Counted from the first letter of the stretch, positions 1-10,141 are shown. The stretch: 64,000 nt of DNA from Metabacillus indicus LMG 22858 (GCF_000708755.2 NZ_JGVU02000001.1:1-64000); one strand, 5' to 3'. Numbers and translations: made by a program. The notes: generated by a model not told the origin, from the sequence alone.

Positions 1-155
1 CCCGCAAGCGCAGCGAGGAGGCTCCAGGCACTCCCCGCGGAAAGCAAGTGACTGGAGCGCAAGGGAACGGGTATATCTTGAATTCATTTATGAAAACAGC
101 CAGGCTCCCGTTCCTTCCCGCGGTAATCCTGAAGCGAAGAGGAACGGGTATAATC
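1..155. repeat. Two degenerate copies of an interspersed Bacillus-type repeat
   Basis: Two related blocks lie before ppaC. Both contain a CCGCGG(A/T)AA core, a GGAGCG/GAAGCG stretch and end in GGAACGGGTATA (near 65-76 and 142-153). The pattern resembles the CCGCGGAAAGC...CCTGGAGCG intergenic element that I recall from many Bacillus genomes; that link is from memory. No reading frame of note crosses it. The ppaC ribosome binding site (AAAGGAG, about 234-240) lies downstream of it. Confidence 0.5.
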
Positions 156-248
156 AAAAACAACAATCCATTAAAGACATTTTTCTGTTAAAATAAGAGA
201 ATGTATGCTGAATTCAGCAAAAACAGATAGAATAAAGGAGTTTTTCAG

Positions 249-1184
249 ATGGAAAAAGTATTGATCTTTGGTCATAAAAACCCGGATACAGATACGATTT
301 GCTCTGCAATTGCGTATGCTGATCTTAAAACAAAGCTTGGCATGAACGCAGAGCCTGTCCGCCTTGGAGAAATCAACGGCGAAACAGAATTTGCTCTGAA
401 TACATTTGGAGTTGAAGTCCCTAGACTGATCGAAACAGCTGCAAATGAGACAAGCCAGGTCATTTTAGTCGACCATAACGAACGCCAGCAAAGCGTCAGT
501 GACATTGACCAGGTTCATGTCCTTGAGGTCATTGACCATCACCGCATCGCTAACTTTGAAACAAGCGATCCGCTTTATTACCGCGCGGAGCCTGTAGGAT
601 GCACAGCTACAATCCTGAACAAAATTTACAAAGAGAACGGCGTGAGCATTCCAAAAGAAATTGCGGGCCTTATGCTTTCTGCCATCATCTCTGATTCATT
701 ATTGTTTAAATCACCGACCTGCACAGAGCAGGATGTAGCAGCTGCGAAAGAACTTGCTGCTATTGCCGGCGTTGATCCGGAAGTATACGGACTTGATATG
801 CTGAAAGCAGGTGCTGACCTCAGCGGCAAAACAGTATCTGAACTCATTTCTCTTGATGCAAAAGAATTCTCAATGGGCGATTACAAAGTTGAGATTGCAC
901 AGGTAAATGCGGTAGATCCTAACGACATTCTTGTTCATAAAGAAGAAATCGAAGCCAAGGTTTCAGCTGTTATCGCTGAAAAAGAATTGGACTTGTTCGT
1001 ATTTGTTGTAACAGATATCTTAATCAACGATTCCGTTGCAATTGCCCTTGGCCGTGAAACACGCGCGGTTGAACAGGCATACGATGTTAAGCTTATTGAT
1101 AACATGGCGGTGCTTAAAGGCGTTGTTTCCCGTAAAAAACAGATTGTACCTGTTCTTACAGAAGTATTGACAAACGCACTTTAA
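249..1184 (+). CDS. ppaC: Manganese-dependent inorganic pyrophosphatase (family II)
   Basis: Hydrolyses inorganic pyrophosphate to two phosphates in the cytosol, pulling biosynthetic reactions forward. The 311 residues fit a family II (DHH superfamily) enzyme. The metal ligands are in the expected places: H9, D13 and D15 in the N-terminal GHKNPDTDT motif, D75 in VDHNE, H97/H98 in the DHH motif, and D149 in the IISDS segment. The C-terminal part is the DHHA2 substrate-binding domain, including the SRKKQ motif near the end. The start follows AAAGGAG with good spacing. It is a single-gene unit ending in a strong hairpin. Identification is firm. Confidence 0.97.
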   Translation: MEKVLIFGHKNPDTDTICSAIAYADLKTKLGMNAEPVRLGEINGETEFALNTFGVEVPRLIETAANETSQVILVDHNERQQSVSDIDQVHVLEVIDHHRIANFETSDPLYYRAEPVGCTATILNKIYKENGVSIPKEIAGLMLSAIISDSLLFKSPTCTEQDVAAAKELAAIAGVDPEVYGLDMLKAGADLSGKTVSELISLDAKEFSMGDYKVEIAQVNAVDPNDILVHKEEIEAKVSAVIAEKELDLFVFVVTDILINDSVAIALGRETRAVEQAYDVKLIDNMAVLKGVVSRKKQIVPVLTEVLTNAL

Positions 1185-1194
1185 ATTTCATAAG

Positions 1195-1223
1195 AAAAAC
1201 GGCCTGCACCGCAGGCCGTTTTA
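1195..1223. terminator. Bidirectional terminator between ppaC and the YjcZ-like gene
   Basis: A near-perfect hairpin (AAACGGCCTGC / GCAGGCCGTTT) sits between convergent genes, with A-rich and T-rich flanks, so it can stop transcription from both sides. Confidence 0.85.
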
Positions 1224-1229
1224 TTGTTT

Positions 1230-1364
1230 TTAGCAGTAGCCAGGTCCAGGACCATAACCAGCGCCGCCGACAAAAGAAGCACCAATGATAATCAGCAAAA
1301 TAAACAATACGATAATTAGCGCGAATCCATTATTGTATCCGCCGCCGCATCCATCTTTACTCAT
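1230..1364 (-). CDS. YjcZ-family small sporulation-associated membrane protein
   Basis: A 44-residue protein: a short glycine-rich head ([13 protein letters not shown]), one hydrophobic helix rich in Ile/Leu (about residues 14-30), and a [11 protein letters not shown] tail. This glycine-rich head plus single helix is typical of the YjcZ family, whose members are linked to sporulation in Bacillus. The frame extends 16 codons further upstream, but the ATG at 1364 is chosen because TGGAGGAG precedes it with good spacing. The molecular role is unknown; membrane location is inferred from the helix. Confidence 0.8.
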   Translation of the reverse strand: MSKDGCGGGYNNGFALIIVLFILLIIIGASFVGGAGYGPGPGYC

Positions 1365-1512
1365 GGTTGTGTCTCCTCCAATCATGAAATCGTGAGCTTT
1401 TCTCTTGCTCAAATTTAGGGTATGCGGAAGGGAGAATTATGTTAGCCTATTTATCTGCTGCACACTGATCTCTCTGACGGAGAGAAAGCGGAGAGATATT
1501 GGAGAAACAGCA

Positions 1513-1545
1513 CAAAAAAGACCGGAGAAAAAGATCTCCGGCCTT
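1513..1545 (-). terminator. Terminator of the 62-residue membrane protein gene
   Basis: On the minus strand a GCCGGAGA / TCTCCGGT hairpin is followed by TTTTTTG, directly after the stop codon at 1554. Confidence 0.8.
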
Positions 1546-1553
1546 GAATTCAG

Positions 1554-1742
1554 CTACTTATTAAATAAGCTTTTGACGCCGTGGAAAATTAAAACGAAAG
1601 AAAAAACTAAGATTGCTAAAACGCCAACGACTGTCGTAAAAGGTGCTAGGCTTGCAAGGAATGTTCCGGCAAGCGGAAGTTCAACTAGAGCAAAGCCTGC
1701 AAGAATGGCTGCAAGGAATAAGAAAATTAATCGATCCATCAT
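1554..1742 (-). CDS. Small two-helix membrane protein, unrecognised
   Basis: I do not recognise the family. The 62 residues form two hydrophobic helices (about 4-22 and 30-54) split by a short loop (ELPLAGTF), with a basic end (HGVKSLFNK), as in many small Bacillus membrane proteins. The start follows AGGAAGGAGGGG with good spacing and codon use looks genuine. It has its own terminator. Its promoter region carries a perfect match to the catabolite response element consensus (1769-1782), so carbon-source control is possible. Function is not assigned. Confidence 0.75.
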   Translation of the reverse strand: MMDRLIFLFLAAILAGFALVELPLAGTFLASLAPFTTVVGVLAILVFSFVLIFHGVKSLFNK

Positions 1743-1768
1743 TATCCCCTCCTTCCTAATACAGTATA

Positions 1769-1782
1769 TGTAAGCGTTTTCT
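1769..1782. promoter_or_regulatory. Candidate CcpA operator (cre)
   Basis: TGTAAGCGTTTTCT fits the cre consensus TGWAARCGYTWNCW at every position. It lies just upstream of a minus-strand TATACT (1763-1768) that could be the -10 box of the 62-residue protein gene, so bound CcpA would cover the -35/-10 spacer. No good -35 box is visible. Confidence 0.45.
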
Positions 1783-1833
1783 TAATAGTATAGGTCACAT
1801 GCACATTTTCTTTAGAATCCATAAAATATAAGC

Positions 1834-1866
1834 ACAAAAAAAGCCCGTTTTTCATACGGGCTTTCT
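1834..1866 (-). terminator. Hairpin terminator
   Basis: AAAGCCCGT / ACGGGCTTT with a seven-base A run on the plus side, giving a T run on the minus strand. It insulates the small membrane protein gene from minus-strand transcription coming from the dehydrogenase. Confidence 0.7.
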
Positions 1867-1899
1867 CTGCTGGCGGTAAACTTATGAGATTTTTGTAAT

Positions 1900-2053
1900 T
1901 GTCAGGTCTAAACCAGCGATTCCGCTTTTCGTGGTGTCCAGCTCCATCAGCCAACTCCTCCGTCAGAACAAAATCCCCCAAAAAGGCGGGAACCGGACTT
2001 TTTGGGGGATTTCTTTTCTGCCTGTCAGGTCTAAACGGTCGGCTCCGCTTTTC
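1900..2053. repeat. Paired 31-bp repeats around a 36-bp interspersed repeat and a terminator
   Basis: The 31-bp segment beginning TGTCAGGTCTAAAC and ending TCCGCTTTTC occurs at 1900-1930 and 2023-2053 (26 of 31 identical). Between them, 1936-1971 (GTCCAGCTCC...GTCAGAACAA) is the same length as, and close in sequence to, 44862-44897. A strong hairpin (1970-2012) completes the block. No gene is seen here. Confidence 0.6.
1970..2012. terminator. Terminator after the SDR gene
   Basis: AAATCCCCCAAAAAG / CTTTTTGGGGGATTT forms a 15-bp stem around an 11-base loop. It ends the minus-strand dehydrogenase transcript and is followed by T-rich sequence on the plus side as well. Confidence 0.8.
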
Positions 2054-2056
2054 TTA

Positions 2057-2926
2057 TTAACCGTTTATAATCTTCCCGCCATTCACATGAATCATCTGTC
2101 CGGTGATGTAGCTTGAGTCGCTGCTTGCAAGGAATACATAGCTTGGTGCAAGTTCATCAGGCTGTCCGGGGCGTCCCATTGGCGTATCCGCGCCGAACTC
2201 TGAAACTTTTTCTGCATCAAACGTTGAAGGGATAAGCGGTGTCCAGATTGGACCAGGAGCTACTCCGTTTACCCGGATGCCTTTTTTCACAAGAGACATG
2301 GAAAGGGATCGTGTAAACGTTGTAATAGCGCCCTTAGTGGCCGAATAATCAATCAGCTGTTCGTTTCCTGCATAAGCTGTGATGGATGACGTGTTGATGA
2401 TGCTGCTTCCCTGCTTCAGGTGGGGAAGGGCTGCTTTTGTCATATAGAAAAAAGAGAAAATATTGGTTTTGAATGTGCGTTCAAGCTGCTCTTTTGAAAT
2501 TTCCTCAATACCGGCCTGCGGATGCTGCTCGGCCGCATTGTTGACAAGAATGTCTATTTTACCGAACTTGCTGACGGTTTCGTTTACGACCTGTCCGCAG
2601 AAAGCCTCGTCTCCGATATCTCCGGGAATAAGCAGGCACTGTCTGCCTTCCTGCTCCACAAGGCGCTTTGTTTCATTTGCATCATCATGTTCATCCAAAT
2701 AGGAGATGACAACATCTGCGCCTTCTCTTGCAAAGTGGACGGCAACTGACCGCCCGATGCCTGAATCACCGCCTGTGATGATCGCTGTTTTATCCGAAAG
2801 CTTTCCGCTGCCTTTGTATTGATGGCTGTCAAACTCGGGTTTAGGATTCATCTGATCTTCATGCCCGGGCTGCACATCCTGATGCTGCGCAGGCATCGTT
2901 TTTTTTGTTTGGCTGTTTTGACTCAT
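2057..2926 (-). CDS. Short-chain dehydrogenase/reductase of the general-stress (YghA/YhdF-like) type
   Basis: An NAD(P)-dependent oxidoreductase of the classical SDR family, 289 residues. A polar N-terminal extension of about 44 residues (rich in Q, H, K, P) precedes the Rossmann fold; this is usual for the YhdF/YhxC/YghA subgroup. The cofactor motif TGGDSGIG is at 51-58, the NNA motif at 129-131, and the catalytic set is S181, Y194 and K198 (YSATK). The tail carries the GQMIHVNGG motif. The start follows GGAGGG. It is transcribed alone. The substrate cannot be read from the sequence; relatives are often stress-induced. Confidence 0.9.
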   Translation of the reverse strand: MSQNSQTKKTMPAQHQDVQPGHEDQMNPKPEFDSHQYKGSGKLSDKTAIITGGDSGIGRSVAVHFAREGADVVISYLDEHDDANETKRLVEQEGRQCLLIPGDIGDEAFCGQVVNETVSKFGKIDILVNNAAEQHPQAGIEEISKEQLERTFKTNIFSFFYMTKAALPHLKQGSSIINTSSITAYAGNEQLIDYSATKGAITTFTRSLSMSLVKKGIRVNGVAPGPIWTPLIPSTFDAEKVSEFGADTPMGRPGQPDELAPSYVFLASSDSSYITGQMIHVNGGKIING

Positions 2927-3043
2927 TTACAATCCCTCCAGGTTTTTATCAAGTTTAGTATGGTGAAAAATCCGATAAGTATGTTGGATATGCTGTTTAT
3001 ATTCCCTGTCAGTCCTTGATAAAACACTTGTTTTTGCGCAAAA

Positions 3044-3070
3044 AAAAACTGAGACAGAAGTCTCAGTTTA
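3044..3070 (-). terminator. Terminator of the yitJ-metH operon
   Basis: On the minus strand AAACTGAGACTT / GTCTCAGTTT is followed by a run of T. The stem overlaps the metH stop codon. Confidence 0.85.
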
Positions 3071-6000
3071 AAACGTTGAAATAACGTGCTTCAGGATGGG
3101 CAACGACTATGGCTGTAACAGATGCTTCAGGTTCCATCATGAAGCCTTCTGTCAGATTCACTCCAATGTCTTCAGGACGTATCAGATCAAATAATTTGGC
3201 CTGGTCATCAAGGTTTGGGCAGGCCGGATAGCCGAATGAAAAACGCTGGCCCTGATACTTGGCTGAAAAGCGCTGATCCATTGTGAAATCCGGAGGATCA
3301 GGGAAGCCCCACTGATCACGGATCAGCTGGTGCGTCCGCTCGGCAAGACCTTCAGCAAGCTCAAGGGCGAGTGCCTGAACAACATGGCTTTTCAAATAGT
3401 CGCCCTGTTCCTTAAATCGGTTTGCAATCTCTCTGACTTTCTTTCCTGCCGTAACAGCAAAGAAGGATACATAGTCTCTTGTGCTGCTTTCAGGTCGAAC
3501 GTAGTCAGAAATGCAGCGGTGCGGCAGTTTTGACTGTCTTGGAAAATCAAAGGTCTGCAGCTTTTCTTCTGTTTCCGGATCCAGAATGTGCAGAGAATTT
3601 CCCTCTGATACAGCAGGGAAGAACTGATAAACCGCAGCAGGTTCAAACCATTTTTCCGCTTCTCCCTGCTTCAGGAGCACATCAATGGTTTCTTTTAGAG
3701 CAACCGCCTTTGGATCATTGTTTTTCAGCATTTCCTTTACTTTTCCCTTGAGGCCGAGGTGATGGCCGATCAGCATCTGCATGTTGATATAAGGGATGAG
3801 GTGCTGCAGATTGAAATCTTTAATGATATGGCGTCTGCAGTCCTCAGGCACAAAAACAGGGGACGGTGCAAGCTCTGCTCTTTTTTCAAGCAGTTCTGTC
3901 ACTGCGGCAGTCGGTTTCTTTTCAGAAAACTGTTCAGACCGCACTTCTTTCTTTTTAAACTGGGCCGGGTCGACTCGGATTCGGTTTGCAAGTGAAAGGC
4001 CGTCCATCGCATCCTTGGCATACACCACCGGTCCGCTGTATTGCGGAGCAATCTTTCCGTCTGCAAACTTTCTGGAAAGGGCAGCGCCGCCGACCAGGAT
4101 CGGAACAGAAATGTCAGCTTCACGCAGATCCTGTGCGGTCAGAACCATTTGCTGGGCTGACTTCACAAGCAGGCCTGAAAGTCCGACAATATCCGGTTTC
4201 TCTTTTCTGACAGCTGTAATTAAATCCTGCGGGGTCACTTTAATTCCGAGATCCACTACTTTGTAGCCGTTGTTGCTCAGGATAATATCCACAAGGTTTT
4301 TCCCGATATCATGCACATCGCCTTTAACCGTTGCAAGCAGGATTTTTCCTTTTCCGCTGTCATCCTTTTTCTCCATATACTGCTCTAAAAAGGAGACCGA
4401 AGCTTTCATCACTTCTGCACTTTGAAGAACTTCGGCGACGATCAGCTGGTTTGTATTGAACAGCTCTCCGACTTCAGCCATTCCAGCCATGAGCGGACCG
4501 TTAATGATATCAAGAGGTGCATCATATTCCTTAAGGGCGATTTCAAGGTCTGAAATCAGTCCTTCTTTTGTGCCCTCTACAACATATTGGGCGAGACGCT
4601 GCTCAAGCGGGAGGGACTGTACAGGTTTTTTGGCTGTCTTTTTCTTTCCCCGGTAATGATTTGTAAAAGCGGCCAGTGTTTCGTCATTTGTGTTAAAAAG
4701 AAGAGTCTCCGCCATTTTAACTTCTTTTTTCGGAATGGAAGCAAAACGCTCAAGCTTTTCCGTGTTGACAATCGCATAGTCGAGACCCGCCTGTGTACAG
4801 TGATACAAATAGACGGCATTCAGCACTTCGCGTCCTACAGGCGGAAGCCCGAAGGATACGTTGCTGACGCCAAGCATAGTAAGACATTGCGGAAGGCGCT
4901 CTTTAATCAGGCGGATGCCCTTAATCGTTTCTTCAGCAGAACCAATATACTGCTCGTCTCCTGTGCCCACAGGGAAAACGAGGGGATCAAAAATAATATC
5001 TGACGGACTCAGGCCGTGCTTTTCAGTAAGCAGTTCAAACGAACGGACCGCAATATCAAGCTTTTCCTCAGCTGTAAGAGCCATGCCCTTTTCGTCTATG
5101 GTTCCAACAACAACGGCGGCACCATATTTATGAATCAGCGGAACAACTGCGTCAAAGCGTTCTTCGCCGTCTTCCAGGTTAATCGAGTTGATGATGACTT
5201 TTCCCTGGGAATAAGATAGTGCTTTTTCAATGACAGCTTCATCGGTTGAATCGATGACAAGCGGCGCCTTTACTTTTTTGGTCACTTCTTTTATGAATGC
5301 TTCCATATCTTCAAGTTCATCGCGGTCAGGGTCTGCAAGACAAATATCAATGACATGTGCTCCGTTTTTGACCTGTGCTCTTGCAATTTCAGATGCTTCT
5401 TCAAATTTCCCCTCGGCAATCAGACGCTTAAATTTTCTTGATCCAATAACATTTGTCCGTTCCCCGACAAACAGGGGTCTCATGGAGTCGTCATAAATAA
5501 GCGGATCAATACCGGAAACGGTATGTGCCGGATCACGTTCCGGGACGGTGCGGGGATTCAGTTCGCTGACTGCATCTGCGATAGCCGTGATATGTGCGGG
5601 TGTGGTTCCGCAGCAGCCGCCGACAATATTGAGCCAGCCCTGTTCCGCAAAACCTTTCACTTTCTGCGCAAGCGAACGCGGTGATTCATGATATTTTCCT
5701 TCCTCATCAGGAAGGCCGGCATTCGGATAACAGCTGACAGCTGTATGAGCCATTCCGGACAGGGTCCTGATATGGTCTGTCATAAACTCAGGCCCTGTCG
5801 CACAGTTCAGGCCGACAGAAATAGGCTTCATATGTTCAAGAGAAATAAAGAAAGCTTCAATGTCCTGTCCGGCAAGGGTCGTGCCCATTGGCTCAATCGT
5901 GCCTGATACCATAAGGGGAATTTCTTTTCCGGTCTTTTCAAACGCACGCCTGATACCTAAAAAGCCAGCTTTTACATTCAGCAGGTCCTGGCTCGTTTCA

Positions 6001-6476
6001 AGGAGAAGCAGATCGGCTCCGCCTGCAAGCAGTCCAAGTGTCTGTTCTTCATAGTTTTCAATCAGTTCCTCGAATGTGGCTCCTCCCGTTACAGAGAGCG
6101 TTTTTGTTGTCGGTCCCATTGAACCGGCTACAAAGCGGGGCCATTCGGATGTTGAGTATTTTTCAGCTGCTCTTTTCGCAATTTCAGCCGATTTTTTATT
6201 CAGTTCGAAGGCAAGGTGCCCAAGATCGTATTCATCCAGAACGATTTTCGTAGCTCCGAACGTATTTGTCTCAATAATATCTGCTTTTGCTTCAAAATAA
6301 GCTTCATGGATCGATTGAATGACCTCAGGTGCAGTTATAGTCAAATATTCGTTGCATCCTTCGTAGGCTTCTCCGCCGAAGTCATCTGCAGAAAGATTTG
6401 CGTCCTGAATCATGGTGCCCATCGCCCCGTCAAGAACGAGGATTTTTTTCTCAAGCTGTTTTCTTATATCAGACAT
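3063..6476 (-). CDS. metH: Cobalamin-dependent methionine synthase
   Basis: Transfers the methyl group of 5-methyl-THF to homocysteine through a bound cobalamin. At 1137 residues all four modules are present: the homocysteine domain with zinc ligands C225, C288 and C289 (GLNC and GGCCGTT); the pterin-binding domain from about 350 ([11 protein letters not shown]); the cap and B12 domain with the cobalamin motif D720-x-H722-x-x-G725; and the C-terminal AdoMet-dependent reactivation domain. The start overlaps the yitJ end by 8 bases and AAAGGAAG precedes it, so the two are coupled. The SAM riboswitch upstream of yitJ should control it. B. subtilis, as I recall, uses cobalamin-independent MetE instead. 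Confidence 0.97.
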   Translation of the reverse strand: MSDIRKQLEKKILVLDGAMGTMIQDANLSADDFGGEAYEGCNEYLTITAPEVIQSIHEAYFEAKADIIETNTFGATKIVLDEYDLGHLAFELNKKSAEIAKRAAEKYSTSEWPRFVAGSMGPTTKTLSVTGGATFEELIENYEEQTLGLLAGGADLLLLETSQDLLNVKAGFLGIRRAFEKTGKEIPLMVSGTIEPMGTTLAGQDIEAFFISLEHMKPISVGLNCATGPEFMTDHIRTLSGMAHTAVSCYPNAGLPDEEGKYHESPRSLAQKVKGFAEQGWLNIVGGCCGTTPAHITAIADAVSELNPRTVPERDPAHTVSGIDPLIYDDSMRPLFVGERTNVIGSRKFKRLIAEGKFEEASEIARAQVKNGAHVIDICLADPDRDELEDMEAFIKEVTKKVKAPLVIDSTDEAVIEKALSYSQGKVIINSINLEDGEERFDAVVPLIHKYGAAVVVGTIDEKGMALTAEEKLDIAVRSFELLTEKHGLSPSDIIFDPLVFPVGTGDEQYIGSAEETIKGIRLIKERLPQCLTMLGVSNVSFGLPPVGREVLNAVYLYHCTQAGLDYAIVNTEKLERFASIPKKEVKMAETLLFNTNDETLAAFTNHYRGKKKTAKKPVQSLPLEQRLAQYVVEGTKEGLISDLEIALKEYDAPLDIINGPLMAGMAEVGELFNTNQLIVAEVLQSAEVMKASVSFLEQYMEKKDDSGKGKILLATVKGDVHDIGKNLVDIILSNNGYKVVDLGIKVTPQDLITAVRKEKPDIVGLSGLLVKSAQQMVLTAQDLREADISVPILVGGAALSRKFADGKIAPQYSGPVVYAKDAMDGLSLANRIRVDPAQFKKKEVRSEQFSEKKPTAAVTELLEKRAELAPSPVFVPEDCRRHIIKDFNLQHLIPYINMQMLIGHHLGLKGKVKEMLKNNDPKAVALKETIDVLLKQGEAEKWFEPAAVYQFFPAVSEGNSLHILDPETEEKLQTFDFPRQSKLPHRCISDYVRPESSTRDYVSFFAVTAGKKVREIANRFKEQGDYLKSHVVQALALELAEGLAERTHQLIRDQWGFPDPPDFTMDQRFSAKYQGQRFSFGYPACPNLDDQAKLFDLIRPEDIGVNLTEGFMMEPEASVTAIVVAHPEARYFNVLN

Positions 6477-8322
6477 GCGTAATCTTCCTTTCGGTGGCCT
6501 CAGACTCTTTTTTATGGATATAATTCGTTAGCTCCACTGTCAGTTCATAATTCAAAAACGGTGTGATCAAGTAAATGCCGTTGAACAGATCAAACGCAGC
6601 ATCAATCAGGTTTTTGGCAATGGCCAGACCCTCCTGATAGGATTTTTCCTTATCATCTCCGGCATTGGCCATTTTTTCGCGGATGCTGTCAGAGAGGGTG
6701 ATGCCAGGTATCTCATTATGAATAAATTCAGCATTCCGGCTGCTTGTGAGCGGCATAATGCCGATATAAACGGGTACAGTTAAGTGTTTTGTTTCTTCAT
6801 AGACATCAATCAGCTGTTTTTCGGAATAAATCGGCTGGGAGATAAAATAATCAGCTCCGCACGCCATTTTTTTCTCCAGCCTTTTGACGGCTTTATCAAG
6901 ATACTTCACATTCGGGTTAAAGGCGGCGGCTACAGAGAAGTTCGTCTTTTCGCCAAGCGGTTTTCCTGAGTAAGAAAGCCCGTCATTAAATTGCTTAATC
7001 AGACTGATCAAATCAAAGGAAGAAAGATCATAAACAGAAGTTGCCCCCGGGAAATCCCCGATTTTGGACGGATCTCCTGTTATGGCTAAAACATCTGTTA
7101 ATCCAAGGGTGTGCAGCCCCATTAAATGTGACTGCAATCCGATTAAGTTGCGGTCTCTGCATGTGATATGAATCAGTGAGCGAATCCCGTGAGTCTGCTG
7201 GACAATGGATCCCATGGCTGCATTGCTGATTCTTGGTGAAGCAAGGGAATTATCCGCAAGTGTTAAGGCATCGATTCCAGCCTCCTGCAGGGCCTTTGCT
7301 CCTTTCAAAAATTTATCAATCCCGAGCTTCTTCGGCGGGTCAAGCTCTACAATGATGGAGCGTTTTTCTTTGACAATATCCTGCAGCGGAGGATACTTTC
7401 TCTCTGCAGCTGAGGCAATAGAGATTTCTTCTTTCCTTGCTTTCACCTTCTTTTCAGTCACCGGAGGCAGTCCTTTAAGAGCAGAAGCCATTGCCCTGAT
7501 ATGATCAGGAGTCGTTCCGCAGCAGCCGCCTATTAATCTCGCACCCTGATTTCTAAAAGCAAGTGCGCTTTCAGCGAAGTATTTTTCACCGGATCCGTAA
7601 ACAAGTCTGCCTTCCTCGATAGTCGGTAGGCTGCTGTTTGGATAAACGGACAGGAAGGCCTTTTCTGGAAGAGGAACTTCCTCCAGAGATGAGAGCATAT
7701 GATACGGCCCAAGCCTGCAGTTCAGCCCGACAACATTCGCCCCGAGTTCCTCAAGCTGAGACAGGCCGTCAGAAAGAGGAGTGCCGTCCTGGAGAACGCC
7801 GATTTCATGGAGGGAAATGTTCGTTATGATCGGCAAGTCTGTTTCTTTTCTTGCAATCTCGAGAACGGTCTTCATTTCTTCAAGATCATAATACGTTTCA
7901 AGCAGGAGGCCGTCGGGTTCTTCGTTCAGCAGAAGATAGAGCTGCTCCCTGAAATTTCGCCGCAGGTCTTCTGGCGAATAAGCCCCCTTTTTAAAAGCAC
8001 GGACCCCGCCGATTGTGCCGAGAACATAGGCTGAGGTGCCTTCCGCAGCTTGCTTTGCAATCTGCACAGCCTTGCGGTTAATGGCGCGCACCTCATCTTC
8101 AAGCCCGTATCTGGACAGCTTGATATAATTGGCCCCGTACGTATTTGTCTGAATGACATCAGCGCCGGCATCAAGATACGCCTTATGAACATTCAGGATG
8201 TCATCCGGTTTTGACAGGTTCAGTTCTTCAAAACACCGGTCCACACCGTGGGAATAAAGCAAGGTGCCCATTGCTCCGTCCCCGATCAGAATTTTTGTCT
8301 GCAAGTCTGTTAAAAGTGCCAA
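6469..8322 (-). CDS. yitJ: Bifunctional homocysteine S-methyltransferase / methylenetetrahydrofolate reductase
   Basis: Reduces 5,10-methylene-THF to 5-methyl-THF, and its N-terminal domain can methylate homocysteine. The 617 residues hold a homocysteine methyltransferase domain (about 1-300) with zinc ligands C202, C267 and C268, then a MetF-type flavin reductase domain from about 325 ([15 protein letters not shown]). The start is TTG at 8322, nine bases after AGGAGG; the frame stays open upstream to 8574, but that stretch is the SAM riboswitch. It is first in an operon with metH, so the reductase makes the substrate for the next enzyme. Regulation by S-adenosylmethionine is strongly indicated. 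Confidence 0.95.
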   Translation of the reverse strand: MALLTDLQTKILIGDGAMGTLLYSHGVDRCFEELNLSKPDDILNVHKAYLDAGADVIQTNTYGANYIKLSRYGLEDEVRAINRKAVQIAKQAAEGTSAYVLGTIGGVRAFKKGAYSPEDLRRNFREQLYLLLNEEPDGLLLETYYDLEEMKTVLEIARKETDLPIITNISLHEIGVLQDGTPLSDGLSQLEELGANVVGLNCRLGPYHMLSSLEEVPLPEKAFLSVYPNSSLPTIEEGRLVYGSGEKYFAESALAFRNQGARLIGGCCGTTPDHIRAMASALKGLPPVTEKKVKARKEEISIASAAERKYPPLQDIVKEKRSIIVELDPPKKLGIDKFLKGAKALQEAGIDALTLADNSLASPRISNAAMGSIVQQTHGIRSLIHITCRDRNLIGLQSHLMGLHTLGLTDVLAITGDPSKIGDFPGATSVYDLSSFDLISLIKQFNDGLSYSGKPLGEKTNFSVAAAFNPNVKYLDKAVKRLEKKMACGADYFISQPIYSEKQLIDVYEETKHLTVPVYIGIMPLTSSRNAEFIHNEIPGITLSDSIREKMANAGDDKEKSYQEGLAIAKNLIDAAFDLFNGIYLITPFLNYELTVELTNYIHKKESEATERKITHV

Positions 8323-8359
8323 AGCTATAAACCTCCTAAAATACAGCTGATAATGGAAA

Positions 8360-8510
8360 AAAGAAAAAAGCCTTCCAAGAAGAAGACTTTTGAGTATGCG
8401 CGGCTTCTTCTTATCGTCCGATGGATGCATCGCTGGAATTAGCACCTTGGATTGCGCCAGGTTGCTGAAGCTTCGACGGGCCAGTCCCTCAGCTTCTCTA
8501 GATAAGAATC
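8360..8510 (-). promoter_or_regulatory. SAM-I (S-box) riboswitch with terminator
   Basis: The minus strand carries the hallmark S-box order: TTATC and AGAGAAG at the 5' side, GAGGGACTGGCCC, GAAGCTTCAGCAACC, GGTGCTAATTCCAGC, and the closing P1 strand GATAAGAA (plus-strand 8404-8416). It is followed by a hairpin (AAGTCTTC / GAAGGCTT) and TTTTTTC at about 8362-8390. It should end transcription when S-adenosylmethionine is plentiful. A minus-strand TATAAT (8537-8542) lies upstream as a likely -10 box. Confidence 0.95.
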
Positions 8511-8631
8511 GAAAAATATGAAATTGGCTAAATGATATTATATCTAATTTACATGTTTTTTTCGGGAGATTCAAGTGCGAAAAGTAAAAGTTTTCTGAAT
8601 TGATGAGGAATTCTTGCCCCAGTCCGGATAA

Positions 8632-8663
8632 AAAAAGACCCAGCAGGAAAAACTGCTGAGTCC
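8632..8663 (-). terminator. Terminator of yitK
   Basis: On the minus strand GACTCAGCAG / CTGCTGGGTC is followed by seven T residues. Confidence 0.85.
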
Positions 8664-8669
8664 TCTCGT

Positions 8670-9161
8670 TTATCTGAAATTAATGAATTGAACATCGATC
8701 GGCAGATCCGCACCGCGGACAGCTGCAATCACCTGCTGCAGGTCGTCTTTGCTTTTGCCGGTAACGCGGACCTGATCATCCTGAACCTGCGTTTTCACCT
8801 TAAGTCCTGCATTTTTTATGATCGCGTTAATCTTTTTCGCATTGTCCTTATCAATACCCTGGACAAGCTTTGCACGCTGGCGGATGGTCCCGCCTGATGC
8901 GCCTTCAATTTTTCCATAGTCAATATTGCGCGTCGCCACGTTGCGCTTGATCAGTTTTGAAATGAACACATCCTTCAGCTGATCCATTTTAAACTCATCA
9001 TCAGAAACTAAAACAAGCTCCTCTTTTTCAAGCGTAATGCTGCTTTTGCTTCCTTTAAAATCATAGCGTGTGCCGATCTCTTTCATCGTCATCGTGATGG
9101 CATTTGTTACCTCAGGCATATCCACCTTCGACACAATATCAAACGAACTGTCCTTGGCCAT
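8670..9161 (-). CDS. yitK: YajQ-family nucleotide-binding protein
   Basis: A 163-residue protein of the YajQ/UPF0234 family; members bind nucleotides, and some bind cyclic di-GMP, with roles in regulation. Family landmarks are the head [12 protein letters not shown], the RYDFKGS motif and the [15 protein letters not shown] segment. The frame runs upstream to 9260, but the ATG at 9161 gives the family length and follows a GGGAGGA site. It is transcribed away from yitL, which begins about 100 bases off on the other strand; in B. subtilis yitJ, yitK and yitL are also neighbours. The exact ligand here is unknown. Confidence 0.92.
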   Translation of the reverse strand: MAKDSSFDIVSKVDMPEVTNAITMTMKEIGTRYDFKGSKSSITLEKEELVLVSDDEFKMDQLKDVFISKLIKRNVATRNIDYGKIEGASGGTIRQRAKLVQGIDKDNAKKINAIIKNAGLKVKTQVQDDQVRVTGKSKDDLQQVIAAVRGADLPIDVQFINFR

Positions 9162-9260
9162 AAGAATCCTCCCAAAAGTTTGTATTATCCTTAGATTATA
9201 GTAGAATGTACATGATATAACAACTAACGGCAGTTCAGCTGCAAAGGAAGGAACGAACAA

Positions 9261-10118
9261 ATGAATCCCGGAACGTTTATGACGCTTAAAATAGATGAAA
9301 AAGTAGATTACGGATATTATTTAACAGATGGAGAAGACCGAGTGCTGCTTCACAAAACGGAAATCACTGAACCGATTGAAGAATTGGACGAGGTTGAAGT
9401 GTATCTGATTGTTGACCATGAAGACCGCCTTGCGGCAACGATGAAAAAGCCGACGATATCAGAAGACCGGTTCGGATGGGTAGAAGTAGTCAGTGTCAGG
9501 GAAGACATGGGGGCATTCGTCGACATTGGCCTTTCAAAAGATGCACTTGTCGACAACGATATTCTCCCGGCTTACGTCAGTGTATGGCCAAAAGACGGCG
9601 ACAAACTCTACTGTTCCCTGAAAGTGACGAAAAACGGAAGATTCTTCACAAAGCTTGCAACGGAAGATGTCATGCAGGAAAACATCGTCCCGGCTGAAGG
9701 AGTTCGGAACAATCAGGCCGTTACAGGAAGAGTCTACCGAATCATCATTGCAGGAACTTTCATCATAACTGAAGAAGGCTACAAAGGATTCATCCACTCC
9801 TCCCAGCGCAAAAGAGAGCCGCGTCTTGGCGAACTTGTAACTGGACGAGTTGTTGATGTGAAAGAAGACGGCACCCTTAACGTTTCTCTCCTTCCGTTCA
9901 AACATGAGGCATTGGATGAAGATGCACAAGTGATCTGTGATTACATGGAAGAAAGAGGAGGAGCCATGCCCTTCTTTGACAAGAGCGACCCGGATGACAT
10001 CAAAGAACGCTTCAACATGAGCAAAGGTGCATTCAAGCGTGCGCTCGGCTCACTCATGAAAGCAGGCAAGGTTTATCAGGAAGACGGCTGGACCTATTTT
10101 AAAAAAGAACAACAGTAA
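9261..10118 (+). CDS. yitL: S1-domain RNA-binding protein, CvfB family
   Basis: A 285-residue protein of the CvfB (conserved virulence factor B) family: S1-like RNA-binding domains followed by a winged helix. S1-type segments are visible around residues 65-130 ([16 protein letters not shown]) and 145-215 ([10 protein letters not shown]-type strand, seen as [13 protein letters not shown]). The winged helix is at the end ([17 protein letters not shown]). In Staphylococcus aureus CvfB affects virulence gene expression and binds RNA; the Bacillus role is unclear. The start follows AAGGAAGG. The gene stands alone and ends in a hairpin. Confidence 0.9.
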   Translation: MNPGTFMTLKIDEKVDYGYYLTDGEDRVLLHKTEITEPIEELDEVEVYLIVDHEDRLAATMKKPTISEDRFGWVEVVSVREDMGAFVDIGLSKDALVDNDILPAYVSVWPKDGDKLYCSLKVTKNGRFFTKLATEDVMQENIVPAEGVRNNQAVTGRVYRIIIAGTFIITEEGYKGFIHSSQRKREPRLGELVTGRVVDVKEDGTLNVSLLPFKHEALDEDAQVICDYMEERGGAMPFFDKSDPDDIKERFNMSKGAFKRALGSLMKAGKVYQEDGWTYFKKEQQ

Positions 10119-10141
10119 GCGCATATGCGTTTGCTGTTTTT
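10109..10141 (+). terminator. Terminator of yitL
   Basis: AACAGTAAGCGCA / TGCGTTTGCTGTT hairpin overlapping the stop codon, followed by TTTTTTT. Confidence 0.75.

Noticed and set aside
1405-1773. 122-codon plus-strand frame opposite the small membrane protein gene
   Set aside because: No ribosome binding site, basic low-complexity translation, and it lies antisense to a well supported gene and its terminator.
1742-1981. 79-codon minus-strand frame between the SDR gene and the small membrane protein gene
   Set aside because: It runs through two terminator hairpins and repeat sequence and has no start site.
3330-5496. Many plus-strand frames opposite metH
   Set aside because: They are shadows of the metH codon pattern; none has a start signal or a known domain.
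8323-8574. N-terminal extension of YitJ by 84 codons
   Set aside because: This stretch is the SAM riboswitch and terminator; homology starts at the TTG at 8322 behind AGGAGG.
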